Assembly: GCA_003211235.1 (NCBI GenBank) | Contig: QCTG01000001.1 | Coordinates: 40,001-104,000, forward strand | DNA length: 64,000 nt | Origin: Synechococcus sp. AG-673-B04 | GTDB lineage: Bacteria > Cyanobacteriota > Cyanobacteriia > PCC-6307 > Cyanobiaceae | Reading direction: 5' to 3' | In this document: piece by piece, positions 10,379 through 18,917 of the stretch | How the letters are laid out: each line of letters opens with the position of its first letter | Position numbering within the stretch: position 1 is the stretch's first letter | Position numbers and translations under genes: made by a program | Notes under the pieces: generated by a model | What the model was told of the DNA's origin: nothing | Databases searched by the model: none | Seen by the model: only the letters and a program-made list of their open reading frames with translations

Positions 10379-10463
10379 GGTTGATGCCCTTCAGCACCTT
10401 GGTGAGCACGACTGCCGTGACCAAACCAGCGCCCACCAAACCGAGATAAATCGCGACGCCCAT
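10371..10463 (-). CDS. petL: 30-residue single-span membrane peptide, probable cytochrome b6f subunit PetL
   Basis: A short reverse-strand frame from ATG 10463 encodes 30 residues: an N-terminal MGVAIYLG, one hydrophobic helix and a basic C-terminus ending KVLKGINLI. Size, one transmembrane span and the terminal Lys-x-x-x-x-Leu-Ile resemble PetL of the cytochrome b6f complex, although such tiny proteins diverge quickly. An in-frame TAA lies four codons before the ATG, so the start is bounded. The last eight bases overlap the MFS gene tail-to-tail. The gene is convincing; the PetL name is tentative. Confidence 0.55.
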   Translation of the reverse strand: MGVAIYLGLVGAGLVTAVVLTKVLKGINLI

Positions 10464-10539
10464 GCGCTTGTTCTTAGCAAATAACCATTAGATCAAAATT
10501 GTCCGTTCAACTCACAATCCGGCCCTCATTTCGTCAACA

Positions 10540-10563
10540 CCTGACATCTCATTGATATCAGGT
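10540..10563. other. Inverted repeat after the DUF4346 gene
   Basis: ACCTGA / TCAGGT arms flank a partly paired centre directly beyond the stop of the gene at 10565. No T-run follows on either strand, so it is a possible weak terminator or processing hairpin only. Confidence 0.35.
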
Positions 10564-10564
10564 C

Positions 10565-10972
10565 TCAGTCCTGCATGTAGCTGCGACCATCCTTGAGACA
10601 CTGCTCCGCTTTCTGCAACTCACGCCCCAAGTACAGCGCATGGTCTAGGCGACTGATCGGATGGGGACCGTCGCCTTCGGTGAGCTGAATCCCCACCTGT
10701 TTCGCCGTGCGTCCGCGATACACCGCTGATGGGTGTCGAGGTGCATTGTCCCCCTTACAACTCAACACCTCGCCGGTGTCGGAATCGCGCGCCAGCCCCT
10801 TTTCATCAATGGTGTTGCCGAAGTGCTCCAGCACCAACTCGGCTGCATCACGATCAAGCTTGATCAGAAAATATCCATTCGGATCCAAAGCAATGAAGCG
10901 CTGGGACAAGCGCTGATCGAGAGCATCAATCGATGCGGCGATGGATGCCGGTGCTTCCGGAGTTGTGGTCAT
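10565..10972 (-). CDS. DUF4346 family protein
   Basis: A 135-residue soluble protein conserved in cyanobacteria, function unknown. The conserved core reads FIALDPNGYFLIKLDRDAA ... FGNTIDEKGLARDSDTGEVLSC ... HPSAVYRGRTAKQVGI, then a short HALYLGRELQKAEQCL helix. The related domain occurs in pterin-binding proteins of archaea and bacteria, which does not fix a role here. It lies 9 bases after the FemAB-like gene on the same strand, probably in one operon. Confidence 0.72.
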   Translation of the reverse strand: MTTTPEAPASIAASIDALDQRLSQRFIALDPNGYFLIKLDRDAAELVLEHFGNTIDEKGLARDSDTGEVLSCKGDNAPRHPSAVYRGRTAKQVGIQLTEGDGPHPISRLDHALYLGRELQKAEQCLKDGRSYMQD

Positions 10973-10981
10973 GCCTTCAAC

Positions 10982-12157
10982 CTACAAAGCCAGGGTTGGC
11001 TGTTCGGCTTTAAACGGCAGGTCCGCATTGATAGCCTCGATCTCCTGCTCCATCAGTTCATTCACCTTGGGCAACCAGGCCCGGATCAGGCCACTCATGC
11101 GGGGGTGATACCAGCGGTGCAGGCTGGCATTGGGAAGGGCTACAAAACCGCGACGCCGTTTATGACTGCCACCGGCCCCTGGATCGAAATAATCGAGACC
11201 CATCTCAATCGCCCATTGAATCGGAGAGTAATAACAGACCTCGAAATGGAGGCAATCGATCTCCTCCTTACTGCCCCAGTAGCGGCCCCATAGGTGGTGG
11301 CCATCGCGTACGCACATCGACATCGCCACCGGATCGCGTGGATCGCCGCGATGGGCTGAAAACAACACCACCTGATCGCGGTGAACAGCCGAAAGAGCCT
11401 CAAAAAAGCCTTCCTCGAGATATTTACTGCCCCAAGGCCCCCAGCGAGCGCAATGCTGTTGATAAAAGCGATGCATCGTCTGGAAGAGACCCAGATCCAG
11501 CTGCTCGCCGGTGAGCGGTGTCACGGTGAGCCCGGCTTTGGCGACCGCCTTGCGCTCCCGCTTGATGTTGCGGCGCTGGTTGGCGTTGAACCGTTGCAGA
11601 TAGTCGTTGAAACTGCGATCTTCTCCACGGCTCCAGAGGCTCTGCTGATTCAGCCAGGTGGCACATCCGGCCGCTTCCGCCAAGGGACGCCAATCGGGAT
11701 CCACATAGAGAAAGTTGCAACTAAGGATGCTGTTCTGCTCGCAGAACAAGTCGATCACCCGCAACATTTCTGCGGTGAGAGTGGCTTCATCTTCACCGGA
11801 GCGAACATGGAAGCGGTAGCCCAGCACGGGGCTCACCGGACTCATGCCAAGCAGCTTGGGGTAATAGCGCAGGCCAAGGTCACTGGCCAATCGTGCAAAG
11901 GTCTGATCAAAAACAAACTCGCCGTAGCTGTGGCCTTTCAGATAAAGCGGCGCAACAGCGATCGGACTATCTCCGCGCCAAATGGCGAGATGTAGCGGCT
12001 GCCAGCCCTGATTAGGGATGATGCTGCCAGATCGTTCAAGGGCATCAAGCCATCCCCAACGATAAAAGGGAATCGCATCTTCTCCAACCAATTCCTGCCA
12101 ACGCTGCTCAGGAATTTCACTGATCGAACGATGCCAGCGAGCGGTTAAGCCTGTCAT
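10982..12157 (-). CDS. FemAB-like (PF04339, formerly DUF482) acyltransferase-fold protein
   Basis: A 391-residue GNAT-fold protein of the 'peptidogalycan biosynthesis/recognition' family; its substrate is unknown. Recognisable parts are the N-terminal PFYRWGWLDALERSGS, the RFNANQRRNIKRERKAV segment, and the C-terminal HFEVCYYSPIQWAIEMGL plus DPGAGGSHKRRRGF. The frame is open to 12238, but that would overlap the upstream RTX gene. ATG 12157 (MTGLTARWHRS) fits family starts. Confidence 0.83.
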   Translation of the reverse strand: MTGLTARWHRSISEIPEQRWQELVGEDAIPFYRWGWLDALERSGSIIPNQGWQPLHLAIWRGDSPIAVAPLYLKGHSYGEFVFDQTFARLASDLGLRYYPKLLGMSPVSPVLGYRFHVRSGEDEATLTAEMLRVIDLFCEQNSILSCNFLYVDPDWRPLAEAAGCATWLNQQSLWSRGEDRSFNDYLQRFNANQRRNIKRERKAVAKAGLTVTPLTGEQLDLGLFQTMHRFYQQHCARWGPWGSKYLEEGFFEALSAVHRDQVVLFSAHRGDPRDPVAMSMCVRDGHHLWGRYWGSKEEIDCLHFEVCYYSPIQWAIEMGLDYFDPGAGGSHKRRRGFVALPNASLHRWYHPRMSGLIRAWLPKVNELMEQEIEAINADLPFKAEQPTLAL

Positions 12158-12215
12158 GTTGGCGGCGCTGCAGGCATACACCGCCAAACGATAACGAGTT
12201 ATGGGTTGAGAGCGT

Positions 12216-12683
12216 TCAGGCCAGCGGATCGGCAACAAATGTGATCATTTTGTTTCCATAATCAATTTTAAGATCCTCAACATCGACGCCTTTAACAACA
12301 GCTTTAACGTCGTCACCTTTGGTAAGCCAGACATTTTTGCCGCGTTGCTCCAACGTCGCAGAGGCGCAACCGCAAAACTCAATCTTGTCGCCAACTTCAA
12401 AATCCATAATTTTCACATATCCTTCTTTGGGATTATTCAAGGCGCCATTTTCAGTGACAAAAGTATCATTACCTTTTCCTCCCCAGGCCTTATCTTTTCC
12501 GGTACCGGAAGTAATGATGTCGTCACCAGATCCGCCCTTGATTTTGTCATTGCCTTCAAAAGTGGTGATGACATCGTCGCCACCTTTTCCGATCGCAAAA
12601 TCATTTTGAGAAGTTCCAATCAGCTCATCAGCACGTTTGGAACCTTTTATCTTGTTTTTCTTGTTTTTCTTGTTTTTAGCCAC
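12216..12683 (-). CDS. Small RTX-type calcium-binding protein, probably secreted by type I secretion
   Basis: A 155-residue acidic protein with an unusual Lys/Asn-rich N-terminus (MAKNKKNKKNKIKGSKRADE). Residues about 20-75 carry RTX nonapeptide-like repeats (GKGGDDVITT, EGNDKIKGGSGDDIITSG, GKGNDTF). The C-terminal beta-rich segment (VKIMDFEVGDKIEF, GVDVEDLKIDYGNKMITFVA) is typical of the end of RTX proteins. There is no signal peptide, consistent with an ABC/TolC route. It is visibly more AT-rich than both neighbours, suggesting recent acquisition. Function unknown. Confidence 0.82.
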   Translation of the reverse strand: MAKNKKNKKNKIKGSKRADELIGTSQNDFAIGKGGDDVITTFEGNDKIKGGSGDDIITSGTGKDKAWGGKGNDTFVTENGALNNPKEGYVKIMDFEVGDKIEFCGCASATLEQRGKNVWLTKGDDVKAVVKGVDVEDLKIDYGNKMITFVADPLA

Positions 12684-12780
12684 TGTAAAAAGAGAAAGAA
12701 CAAATTTTCATTTCATCATAAGAGAAAACAAGCAAATTCCATCCCCCAAATGGAGGAGATCGTGAACTCTCATCAGCCTC
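12684..12780. other. AT-rich gap between the RTX gene and the RibD-like gene
   Basis: About 100 bases, AT-rich, containing the RTX gene leader on the minus strand. I see no further gene or clear terminator. Confidence 0.4.
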
Positions 12781-13437
12781 TCAGTCGCGCTGACGTCTGT
12801 ATCGGACCAAGACCTCATCACCCCCGAGCATCTCAGTCTCAGACAAAGTCCATGCTCCCTTCTGGGCCAAAGCATCTGGCAGCAAGCGTTTGTCAGCAGA
12901 AACCCAGCTGTGCTCACCACCCAACAACGACGGAACGAGGGTGAGCTGCAACTCATCCAGGACATCCGCTCGAAGCATGTCCGCCACCAAACCTGCACCA
13001 CCCAGCAGCACAAGCCGCTGAGCACCAAGAGATGCAAGGGCCTGAAGCCGTTCAGGCCAAGTCTTGGCCAACGGCACCCAGTGATCAAATCCCTGTAAAG
13101 GAGCAGAAGGTGCCAGCAGCCAGCGCCGCAGAGGTTGCTTAAAAAATCGCCAGTACTGGGGAAAATCCGCTTGATGACTGACCACAACAGCCGCAGGCTG
13201 GGACTGACGCCCCTCAACAACGCGACTCTGCTGAAGCTGAGGATCCCGGATCAAGCAGGTGCACTGATGGGCCCGCAGGGTTCCAGCCCCAATCAGGCAA
13301 GCATCAGCCCACACCAAGGCCTGCTCGAGTGCATGCCGATCACCATCTCTCCCCAACTGAGCTGCCCCACCTTCGGGGGGGGGCCAGTCGACCGTCGAGG
13401 CTGACGGCCAGTACAAGGCGCACCCAGGGGACACCAC
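12781..13437 (-). CDS. RibD C-terminal-domain reductase, apparently frameshifted near its start
   Basis: A DHFR-fold reductase related to the C-terminal half of RibD (riboflavin synthesis). The continuous frame has a good family core (EGGAAQLGRDGDRHALEQAL, WADACLIGAGTLRAHQ, LVLLGGAGLVADMLRADVLDELQLTLVPSLLGG), but its first 18 residues look like no family member. One frame over, the same DNA (from about 13423) reads VRLVLAVSLDGRLAPP, the hallmark RibD_C N-terminus with its SLDGR motif. The two frames join at a run of nine C (13375-13383). With eight C the protein would be intact. This is either a sequencing error, a real mutation, or slippage. The gene lies five bases downstream of the PTPS gene. 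Confidence 0.75.
   Translation of the reverse strand: MVSPGCALYWPSASTVDWPPPEGGAAQLGRDGDRHALEQALVWADACLIGAGTLRAHQCTCLIRDPQLQQSRVVEGRQSQPAAVVVSHQADFPQYWRFFKQPLRRWLLAPSAPLQGFDHWVPLAKTWPERLQALASLGAQRLVLLGGAGLVADMLRADVLDELQLTLVPSLLGGEHSWVSADKRLLPDALAQKGAWTLSETEMLGGDEVLVRYRRQRD
13375..13383. repeat. Homopolymer of nine G (C on the coding strand) at the RibD-like frame junction
   Basis: Nine consecutive G on the plus strand between TTC and CC. A change of one base switches the reductase gene between an interrupted and an intact reading frame. Confidence 0.9.
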
Positions 13438-13442
13438 CGGGG

Positions 13443-14363
13443 TCAGCCAGCTGCAACGGCTTCCAAACCGGCTGGGGTCATCTCCAGCTGAGGCACTTCG
13501 GCATACACCTCTGCCGCGTTATTAGGGCTTTCCTGCAGGCGCACCTTGTGCAAATTGGCGCCGATGGCCTTGATCGGAGCCGACAGCCGATCAGCAATGT
13601 GCAGCGCGATGTTCTCTGCCGTCGGCACACACTCGGAGAAGAACGGGACGTCCTTGTTGAGGAACGTGTGATCAAACGGCTCCAGCACCAGGTCGTCGAC
13701 CAGGCGTTGAAGAGCCGACAAATCACACACCATGCCGCTCCGGGCATCGATGGCGCCACGCACCGTCACATCAACCAGATAGTTGTGACCATGACCGTGG
13801 GGCCGAGCACATTTGCCGTAGATGGCTTCGTTCTCCTCCTGGCTCAACTCGGGGCGAGCAAGACGATGGGCGGCGGCGAAGTGAGAGCGAATGGTGAGAA
13901 AGGCTTCCATCGGATGTCCGAGATAGTCGGCCCAGAGGCCCGGTTGTTCGTAAAGACGCAATGCCGTAATCGGCAGATGTGGGCTGAGTCTCTGCCAAAT
14001 AACTCGAATCAACGATTCGGTGGTGGGCAGGCAACCCTCAGGAGTGGAGACGTCAAATTCCGGCCAGGCTTCGTTGAGGAAGCGGAAGTCCAGCTGACCG
14101 GTGACCTCATGGCGGATGGCGTGCTTCACCTCCGAGAGATTGAGCACCATGCCGTCGGTATCGAGCTCGCCTCCCATTGAGACGATCAGTTCGTAGTTGT
14201 GACCATGACCCGGAGCAAGCGCACAGGGCCCGAAGCGAGCGGCGTTGTCGTCGGCAGACAACTCCGGCAACCAGTAACGGTGGCTGGCACTGAAACAGGC
14301 CCGCCTGGTGATCACACAGCCGCGGCCGAGGCCATGCCGTGCGTTCAACTTCGTTTCAGTCAT
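13443..14363 (-). CDS. Two-domain 6-pyruvoyl-tetrahydropterin synthase / QueD family protein
   Basis: PTPS-fold enzymes convert 7,8-dihydroneopterin triphosphate to pterin or 7-deazaguanine precursors. This 306-residue protein holds two fused copies. Copy 1 (about 18-150) has [10 protein letters not shown] and [12 protein letters not shown]. Copy 2 (about 160-295) has HFAAAHRLA and [12 protein letters not shown]. Both keep the zinc-binding histidines (SASHR/AAAHR and HGHN) and a cysteine ahead of HGHN, and copy 2 has the PTAENIA signature (copy 1 PTTESLI). Typical PTPS/QueD proteins are single domains of 120-150 residues. Whether it serves queuosine or cyanopterin synthesis cannot be decided. 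Confidence 0.88.
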   Translation of the reverse strand: MTETKLNARHGLGRGCVITRRACFSASHRYWLPELSADDNAARFGPCALAPGHGHNYELIVSMGGELDTDGMVLNLSEVKHAIRHEVTGQLDFRFLNEAWPEFDVSTPEGCLPTTESLIRVIWQRLSPHLPITALRLYEQPGLWADYLGHPMEAFLTIRSHFAAAHRLARPELSQEENEAIYGKCARPHGHGHNYLVDVTVRGAIDARSGMVCDLSALQRLVDDLVLEPFDHTFLNKDVPFFSECVPTAENIALHIADRLSAPIKAIGANLHKVRLQESPNNAAEVYAEVPQLEMTPAGLEAVAAG

Positions 14364-14413
14364 GTGACGTTCCTGCCACGAGTCATCCTAATGAGCTAAC
14401 GCCGAATTCGAGC

Positions 14414-14989
14414 ATGGTGGATTCCACTCCCACCCTCAAACAACGCCTAGGGGGACGAAGCATCTACCTGATTGGAATGATGGGAAGCGGCAAAACCAGC
14501 ACCGGCCGTCCTTTGGCCGAAAGGCTTGGCTATGGCTTTGTTGACGCCGACGCTGTCATCGAACAGGCAGCCGGCTGCAGCATTGCCGAGATGTTCCAGC
14601 GCGACGGCGAGCCCGAATTTCGGGCACTGGAAAAACAGGTGCTCAACTCGATAAGCCAACGGCACTCCCTGGTGGTGGCGACCGGCGGCGGGGTGGTGAC
14701 GCAGAGGGAGAACTGGGGGCTACTGCACAGCGGCATCGTGATCTGGCTGGATGTGTTTCAGGAGCAGCTGCTGAAGCGGCTTCAAACCGACAAAACGGTG
14801 CGCCCCCTGCTACAAAAAGCCGATCCGGAAGCCGCATTGAACGAACTGCTGGCTGAACGCAAAGGGCTTTACGCGGAGGCGGATCTCACGGTTGTCATCA
14901 ATGACGAGCCCCCTGAAGCCGTCGCTGATGGCATTGTTCAATTGCTGCCAGGACTTCTGAAAGACCCGACCCAGCGCGCTGGCGATTGA
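14414..14989 (+). CDS. aroK: Shikimate kinase
   Basis: Phosphorylates shikimate in the chorismate pathway. The 191 residues carry the P-loop ([14 protein letters not shown]), the [18 protein letters not shown] substrate region, the EFRALE motif, ATGGGVV and the RPLL lid segment. ATG 14414 is used although the frame is open further upstream into the divergent PTPS promoter region. Confidence 0.94.
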   Translation: MVDSTPTLKQRLGGRSIYLIGMMGSGKTSTGRPLAERLGYGFVDADAVIEQAAGCSIAEMFQRDGEPEFRALEKQVLNSISQRHSLVVATGGGVVTQRENWGLLHSGIVIWLDVFQEQLLKRLQTDKTVRPLLQKADPEAALNELLAERKGLYAEADLTVVINDEPPEAVADGIVQLLPGLLKDPTQRAGD

Positions 14990-14997
14990 GCTCTGGA

Positions 14998-15261
14998 TCA
15001 GCGATTCGGCAGCTCCAGCCGCACGGCGAACCACTGCAGTGTCACCCCAGAGCTGATCTCCAGATCGCAGGCTGTATCAAGCAAGCGCTGGGCAGCGGCC
15101 GTCAGATCGGGCTGATCCGCAAGATCGGCCGGAAGTTCATCCAGCTTGCGCAACCAATCGCTTAACCATGTCAGTGTGTCGGCGGCGCTGAGCAGCTGCT
15201 GCGGCTGGCCTGGCTCCAGCACCACATAGTCGTCAAGAGCACGGATCAGGGGGTCAGACAT
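14998..15261 (-). CDS. Chlororespiratory reduction 7 (Crr7)-like protein
   Basis: An 87-residue protein matching the plant/cyanobacterial Crr7 family, whose plastid members are needed for NDH-1 accumulation. Features are YVVLEPGQPQQLLSA near the N-terminus, the LPADLADQ linker and the C-terminal LDTACDLEISSGVTLQWFAVRLE. Start MSDPLIRAL at 15261; the frame runs further upstream but into the oppositely oriented neighbour. Its start codon overlaps the start of the plus-strand gene at 15260 by two bases, so the two must share a divergent promoter region inside each other's coding sequence, or one start is wrong. Confidence 0.7.
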   Translation of the reverse strand: MSDPLIRALDDYVVLEPGQPQQLLSAADTLTWLSDWLRKLDELPADLADQPDLTAAAQRLLDTACDLEISSGVTLQWFAVRLELPNR

Positions 15262-15937
15262 GGGACGAAGCTTTTGGGCGCTGCTGATCGGCCTCACCAT
15301 CCTGCTGAGTGGAGATCCCGCATTGGCGCAGTCAACTCTTGAACAGCGGCTCGAGGCGTGGCCGGAATGGAGCTTGCCAGCACCCTTACCCAGGCCCTCC
15401 AAACGTGATGACCTGGTCTATCCCGATTGGTTCAGCGGCCTGTGGCAGGTGGAGAGCCGCGACGTTGATGCCCCGGATGAGCAGCCCCTCATTCATTCAG
15501 CGCGATTCCGACCCGACCGTCGCGGCCGGCTGGTGGGGGATCGCAGCTTCAACGCCACCGCCATCGGCCGGGCCCTCCTGGGGGAGCAGCTGCTTCGGGT
15601 GGAGGAGGATCCCGACTCTGCGAACCGCCAGATCGCCTGGCTCAAGGGTGATCTGCAACTGGAGACAACCGTGACGGGCCGACGCCAGGAACTGCGAGAG
15701 CTCGACACATTTCTGGCGGACGAGCTGGTACTCCAGATCATGCATGCCCCTGGCCCACCACGGCTGAGCCGCATCGAAACCCTTAGCCGCTACAGCCGCT
15801 GCGGCGAGGCGATTTGTGCCGAACAATGGCAAGGGCGCTATGCCTCCCCAGGCGAAAGCCTGCGGGATCAGACCGTTGCCCAACATCGCTACCAACTGCG
15901 ATTCACACCTCTTCCAGAGTCCGCTCCATCAACCTGA
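15260..15937 (+). CDS. Exported cyanobacterial protein, DUF6816-like
   Basis: A 225-residue protein with an N-terminal signal peptide (RSFWALLIGLTILLSGDPALAQS), so lumenal or periplasmic. The conserved-looking core begins YPDWFSGLWQVES and includes HSARFRPDRRGRLVGDRSFNATAIG. A later Cys pair (SRCGEAICAEQW) could form a disulfide. The family is found in cyanobacteria and plastids without a known role. Its 3' end overlaps the convergent GST gene by 35 bases. Confidence 0.7.
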   Translation: MGRSFWALLIGLTILLSGDPALAQSTLEQRLEAWPEWSLPAPLPRPSKRDDLVYPDWFSGLWQVESRDVDAPDEQPLIHSARFRPDRRGRLVGDRSFNATAIGRALLGEQLLRVEEDPDSANRQIAWLKGDLQLETTVTGRRQELRELDTFLADELVLQIMHAPGPPRLSRIETLSRYSRCGEAICAEQWQGRYASPGESLRDQTVAQHRYQLRFTPLPESAPST

Positions 15938-16628
15938 GTTCGAGTTGATCGCGCCACTGGAACAGAGGTTGCAGCTTGGGATGATCACTCAAGCCAGGCA
16001 CCCCATGTCCTGAGAGGGCCGCACCGGAGGACGCAGGGAATCGGAGCAGAGAAAGCTGGGCCGCCACAGCCAGATCCGCCAGGCTCATCGAATTTCCAAC
16101 CAGCCAGGGAGCTGCCTGCACCGCCACCGACAGCTGCTCAAGGCTTACGAGCAGTTCAGCACGCTCGCTCTGGTTCACAAGTTCCGTCACATTGCTGACC
16201 CAGCCGCCGGGGATCGAACCCATCACTCTGCGGACTGGATCGGGCAGATCATCCGGGAGCAACGCAACCCGCAACTGCGGATCCAGAGCTGCCGCCTGGA
16301 CCAGGGCCACGCGCACTGCCGCGGCAAGCGTTGTATCAGCCCAATCTTCAAGCAATCGAACCTGTGCAGCCTGGCGTGGGTCGGTTGGAACGAGAGCCGG
16401 ATCAACTTCACGCTGCTCAAGATGAAGAGCAATCGCGGTCGAATCGGCCAACACCGTTTCGCCATCCACCAGCACGGGCACCTGTCGCTGTCCCGACAAG
16501 CGGAACACCGCCACCTGACCAACGCCTGGGGTGACCTCAACGGTGCGGTAGCTCAGCCCTTTGGCCTGCAGAACCATCCGCACTTTCAGACAAAAGGCGG
16601 AATGTCGAAATTGATGCAGTTCCAACAT
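15903..16628 (-). CDS. Glutathione S-transferase family protein
   Basis: A thioredoxin-like N-terminal domain ([20 protein letters not shown], then [24 protein letters not shown], the cis-Pro and glutathione-binding Ser region) is followed by an all-helical C-terminal domain ([16 protein letters not shown]). Total 241 residues. The SxFC motif could provide the catalytic Ser or Cys. ATG 16628 is used; the frame is open to 16712 without a good start. The physiological substrate is unknown. Confidence 0.85.
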   Translation of the reverse strand: MLELHQFRHSAFCLKVRMVLQAKGLSYRTVEVTPGVGQVAVFRLSGQRQVPVLVDGETVLADSTAIALHLEQREVDPALVPTDPRQAAQVRLLEDWADTTLAAAVRVALVQAAALDPQLRVALLPDDLPDPVRRVMGSIPGGWVSNVTELVNQSERAELLVSLEQLSVAVQAAPWLVGNSMSLADLAVAAQLSLLRFPASSGAALSGHGVPGLSDHPKLQPLFQWRDQLELRLMERTLEEV

Positions 16629-16686
16629 GGCCAATCGATCCACTGGCCCGGCAGAGTAGCTAGCAGATTCCAGTGCTCGCCAGACC

Positions 16687-16893
16687 ATGCGGGAGTTTTT
16701 CGTCAACGTCACCCGCTATCCCCGCTATCTGGTGGCTTTCACCCTTGGAGTGATGGCGTCGGTGATGGAACCGCTGGCGGCCCGTCGCAGCAATCCTGTC
16801 ACCGCTGTGGCTCTGGTCGGAGCTGCCATCAGCGGAAGCATCAGCCTCACGCTGGTGTTGCGTGCCATGGTAAGTGGAGCACCGATGGCGTGA
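16687..16893 (+). CDS. ycf33: Ycf33 / DUF751 family small membrane protein
   Basis: A 68-residue protein conserved in cyanobacteria and red-lineage plastids. It has the family's [19 protein letters not shown] opening, the [10 protein letters not shown] segment and two predicted membrane spans. A role around photosystem I cyclic flow has been suggested for relatives but is not established. Its stop overlaps the rbfA start (ATGA), so the pair is cotranscribed. Confidence 0.86.
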   Translation: MREFFVNVTRYPRYLVAFTLGVMASVMEPLAARRSNPVTAVALVGAAISGSISLTLVLRAMVSGAPMA

Positions 16894-17297
16894 TGGCACA
16901 GGGTCGTCGAGTTGAGCGGGTGGCGGCCCTGATCCGCAAGGAGACCAGTCAGCTTCTGATTAACGGCATCCGTGACGAACGCGTTCACCAGGGCATGGTG
17001 AGCATTACTGATGTTGAGGTGTCAGGAGACCTGCAGCACTGCAAGATTTTCGTCAGCATCTTTGGTGATGCCAACGACCAACCCAAGGTGATGGAAGGTC
17101 TGCAGGCAGCCAGCGGTTACTTGCGCGGAGAACTGGGGCGGCGACTGCAGATGCGCCGGGCCCCCGAAGTGGTGTTTCAGCTGGATCGCGGCATCGAAAA
17201 GGGAACCTCGGTGCTGGGGCTGCTGAATCGCCTGGAGGACGAACGGCGAGATCGCGGTGAGATTCCGCCTGGGAGCGATGAGCTGCAACCCGACTGA
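16893..17297 (+). CDS. rbfA: Ribosome-binding factor A
   Basis: Assists maturation of the 30S subunit by binding near helix 1 of 16S rRNA. The 134 residues show [37 protein letters not shown], and the [17 protein letters not shown] segment of the KH-like fold. ATG 16893 overlaps the ycf33 stop, and the GH3 gene starts 20 bases before its end. Confidence 0.94.
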   Translation: MAQGRRVERVAALIRKETSQLLINGIRDERVHQGMVSITDVEVSGDLQHCKIFVSIFGDANDQPKVMEGLQAASGYLRGELGRRLQMRRAPEVVFQLDRGIEKGTSVLGLLNRLEDERRDRGEIPPGSDELQPD

Positions 17298-18882
17298 CGC
17301 TTTACAGCGTCAGGTCGCCAGCCTGTTGGTGGTGCGGGCAAGCGGAAGCATGCACGACCGCCAGAGGCGCTATCCCCAGTGGGAACTGAACAACGCGCAA
17401 CTGCAGGACTTGCTGCAGCGAGGCGTCGGAGGCGTAATCCTTCTCGGGGGAAGCGCCGTGGAGTTGCAGCAGCGCACCCGTCAGCTTCGGCGCTGGAGTG
17501 AGCAACCCCTGCTGCTCTGCGCCGATGTGGAGGAAGGCGTCGGCCAACGCTTCGAGGGGGGCAGCTGGCTGGTGCCACCCCTGGCCCTAGCACGCCTGCA
17601 TGCCTGGGATCCGCAACGCTCCCTGGCCCTTGCGCAGCGGTATGGCCAGTGCACGGGCGAACAGGCGACGCGCTGCGGGCTCAATTGGGTTCTGGGACCT
17701 GTCTGCGATGTCAACAACAATCCAGACAATCCGGTGATCAATGTGCGCGCCTGGGGGGAAGAGCCTGAAACCGTCGCGGCCCTGGCGAGTGCTTTCCAGA
17801 GGGGTCTCTCCAGCAGTGGAGTACTGGGCTGCGCCAAGCACTTCCCCGGCCATGGCGACACCACCAGCGATTCCCATCTCGATCTGCCGGTGCTGCCCCA
17901 CAACCGTGCGCGGCTGGATCAACTGGAGCTGCCACCGTTCAAAGCGCTGATCGAAGCAGGGGTCGACAGTGTGATGACCGCCCATCTGCTGCTTCCACAG
18001 CTGGATCCACAGCGGCCTGCCACCCTCTCCAGAAAGGTGCTGAACGACCTGCTGCGCCGTGATCTGGAATTCAACGGGCTGGTGGTGACCGATGCCCTGG
18101 TGATGGAGGCGATCACCCGCCATACCGGCGCCGCCGAAGCGGCCGTGCTGGCCTTTGAAGCAGGGGCAGACCTGATCCTGATGCCAGCTGATGCAGCAGC
18201 AGCCATCAGCGGCATCAGCCAGGCCCTGAGCGAGGGAAGAATTCCCCTGCAACGGTTGCAAACAGCCCTGCAGCGACGAAGGGAGGCCCTGGATCGTTGT
18301 GCAACAGCCGACGACAGCAGCCCGAACATCGTTGACCTGGCTCACCAGGAACTCGAACAGGAACTGGTTCAGGCCAGCCTGCAGCTGCATCCCAGCGCCG
18401 GCATCCCTGCTGCCAAAGGCATCAATCTGATACGCATTGACAGCGTCTGGCCCTGCCCGGCCCTGGGCGGTCAGGCCCCTGCCCTGCACCATCCACAAAT
18501 CCTGGGCTACCAACCCGTCTTGATTCACCCCCAGGGCCTCTCCCCCTGGCGACTAGACCCTGAAGCACCGCTGGCGCTCGAGCTTCTGGGAGAAGGACCA
18601 GTGCTGCTGCAGATCTTCCTGCGAGGAAACCCCTTCCGCGGAGAACGGGACCGGCGGGAACCCTGGAGAGCCGCAGTGCGACAACTACAGGATCAGCACC
18701 GACTGGCGGGGCTGGTGGTCTATGGCAGCCCCTACGTCTGGGACCAACTGAAATCTGAGCTGGATCCAGCGATTCCAGCCGCCTACAGCCCAGGGCAGAT
18801 GCCGGAGGCTCAGCAACAGGTGCTTCAAGCTCTGCTTCAGGGAAAGATCACATCAAGCGACACAGCTGATTTCACCGACTGA
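17278..18882 (+). CDS. Glycoside hydrolase family 3, NagZ-like beta-N-acetylhexosaminidase
   Basis: Probable peptidoglycan-recycling enzyme that removes N-acetylglucosamine from muropeptides. The catalytic TIM-barrel carries [36 protein letters not shown], the diagnostic KHFPGHGDT motif (near residue 190) and VVTDALVM containing the nucleophile Asp. A C-terminal extension of about 180 residues follows, longer than in E. coli NagZ. There is no signal peptide, so it is cytoplasmic. ATG 17278 overlaps the end of rbfA by 20 bases. Confidence 0.89.
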   Translation: MSCNPTDALQRQVASLLVVRASGSMHDRQRRYPQWELNNAQLQDLLQRGVGGVILLGGSAVELQQRTRQLRRWSEQPLLLCADVEEGVGQRFEGGSWLVPPLALARLHAWDPQRSLALAQRYGQCTGEQATRCGLNWVLGPVCDVNNNPDNPVINVRAWGEEPETVAALASAFQRGLSSSGVLGCAKHFPGHGDTTSDSHLDLPVLPHNRARLDQLELPPFKALIEAGVDSVMTAHLLLPQLDPQRPATLSRKVLNDLLRRDLEFNGLVVTDALVMEAITRHTGAAEAAVLAFEAGADLILMPADAAAAISGISQALSEGRIPLQRLQTALQRRREALDRCATADDSSPNIVDLAHQELEQELVQASLQLHPSAGIPAAKGINLIRIDSVWPCPALGGQAPALHHPQILGYQPVLIHPQGLSPWRLDPEAPLALELLGEGPVLLQIFLRGNPFRGERDRREPWRAAVRQLQDQHRLAGLVVYGSPYVWDQLKSELDPAIPAAYSPGQMPEAQQQVLQALLQGKITSSDTADFTD

Positions 18883-18917
18883 GCGGCTTAACCTCCCGCC
18901 CAGTTTCTGCCGCCACG

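Noticed and set aside
12708-13220. 170-codon frame overlapping the RibD-like gene
   Set aside because: Lies in another frame of that gene, with Leu/Trp/Arg-rich composition and no family features.
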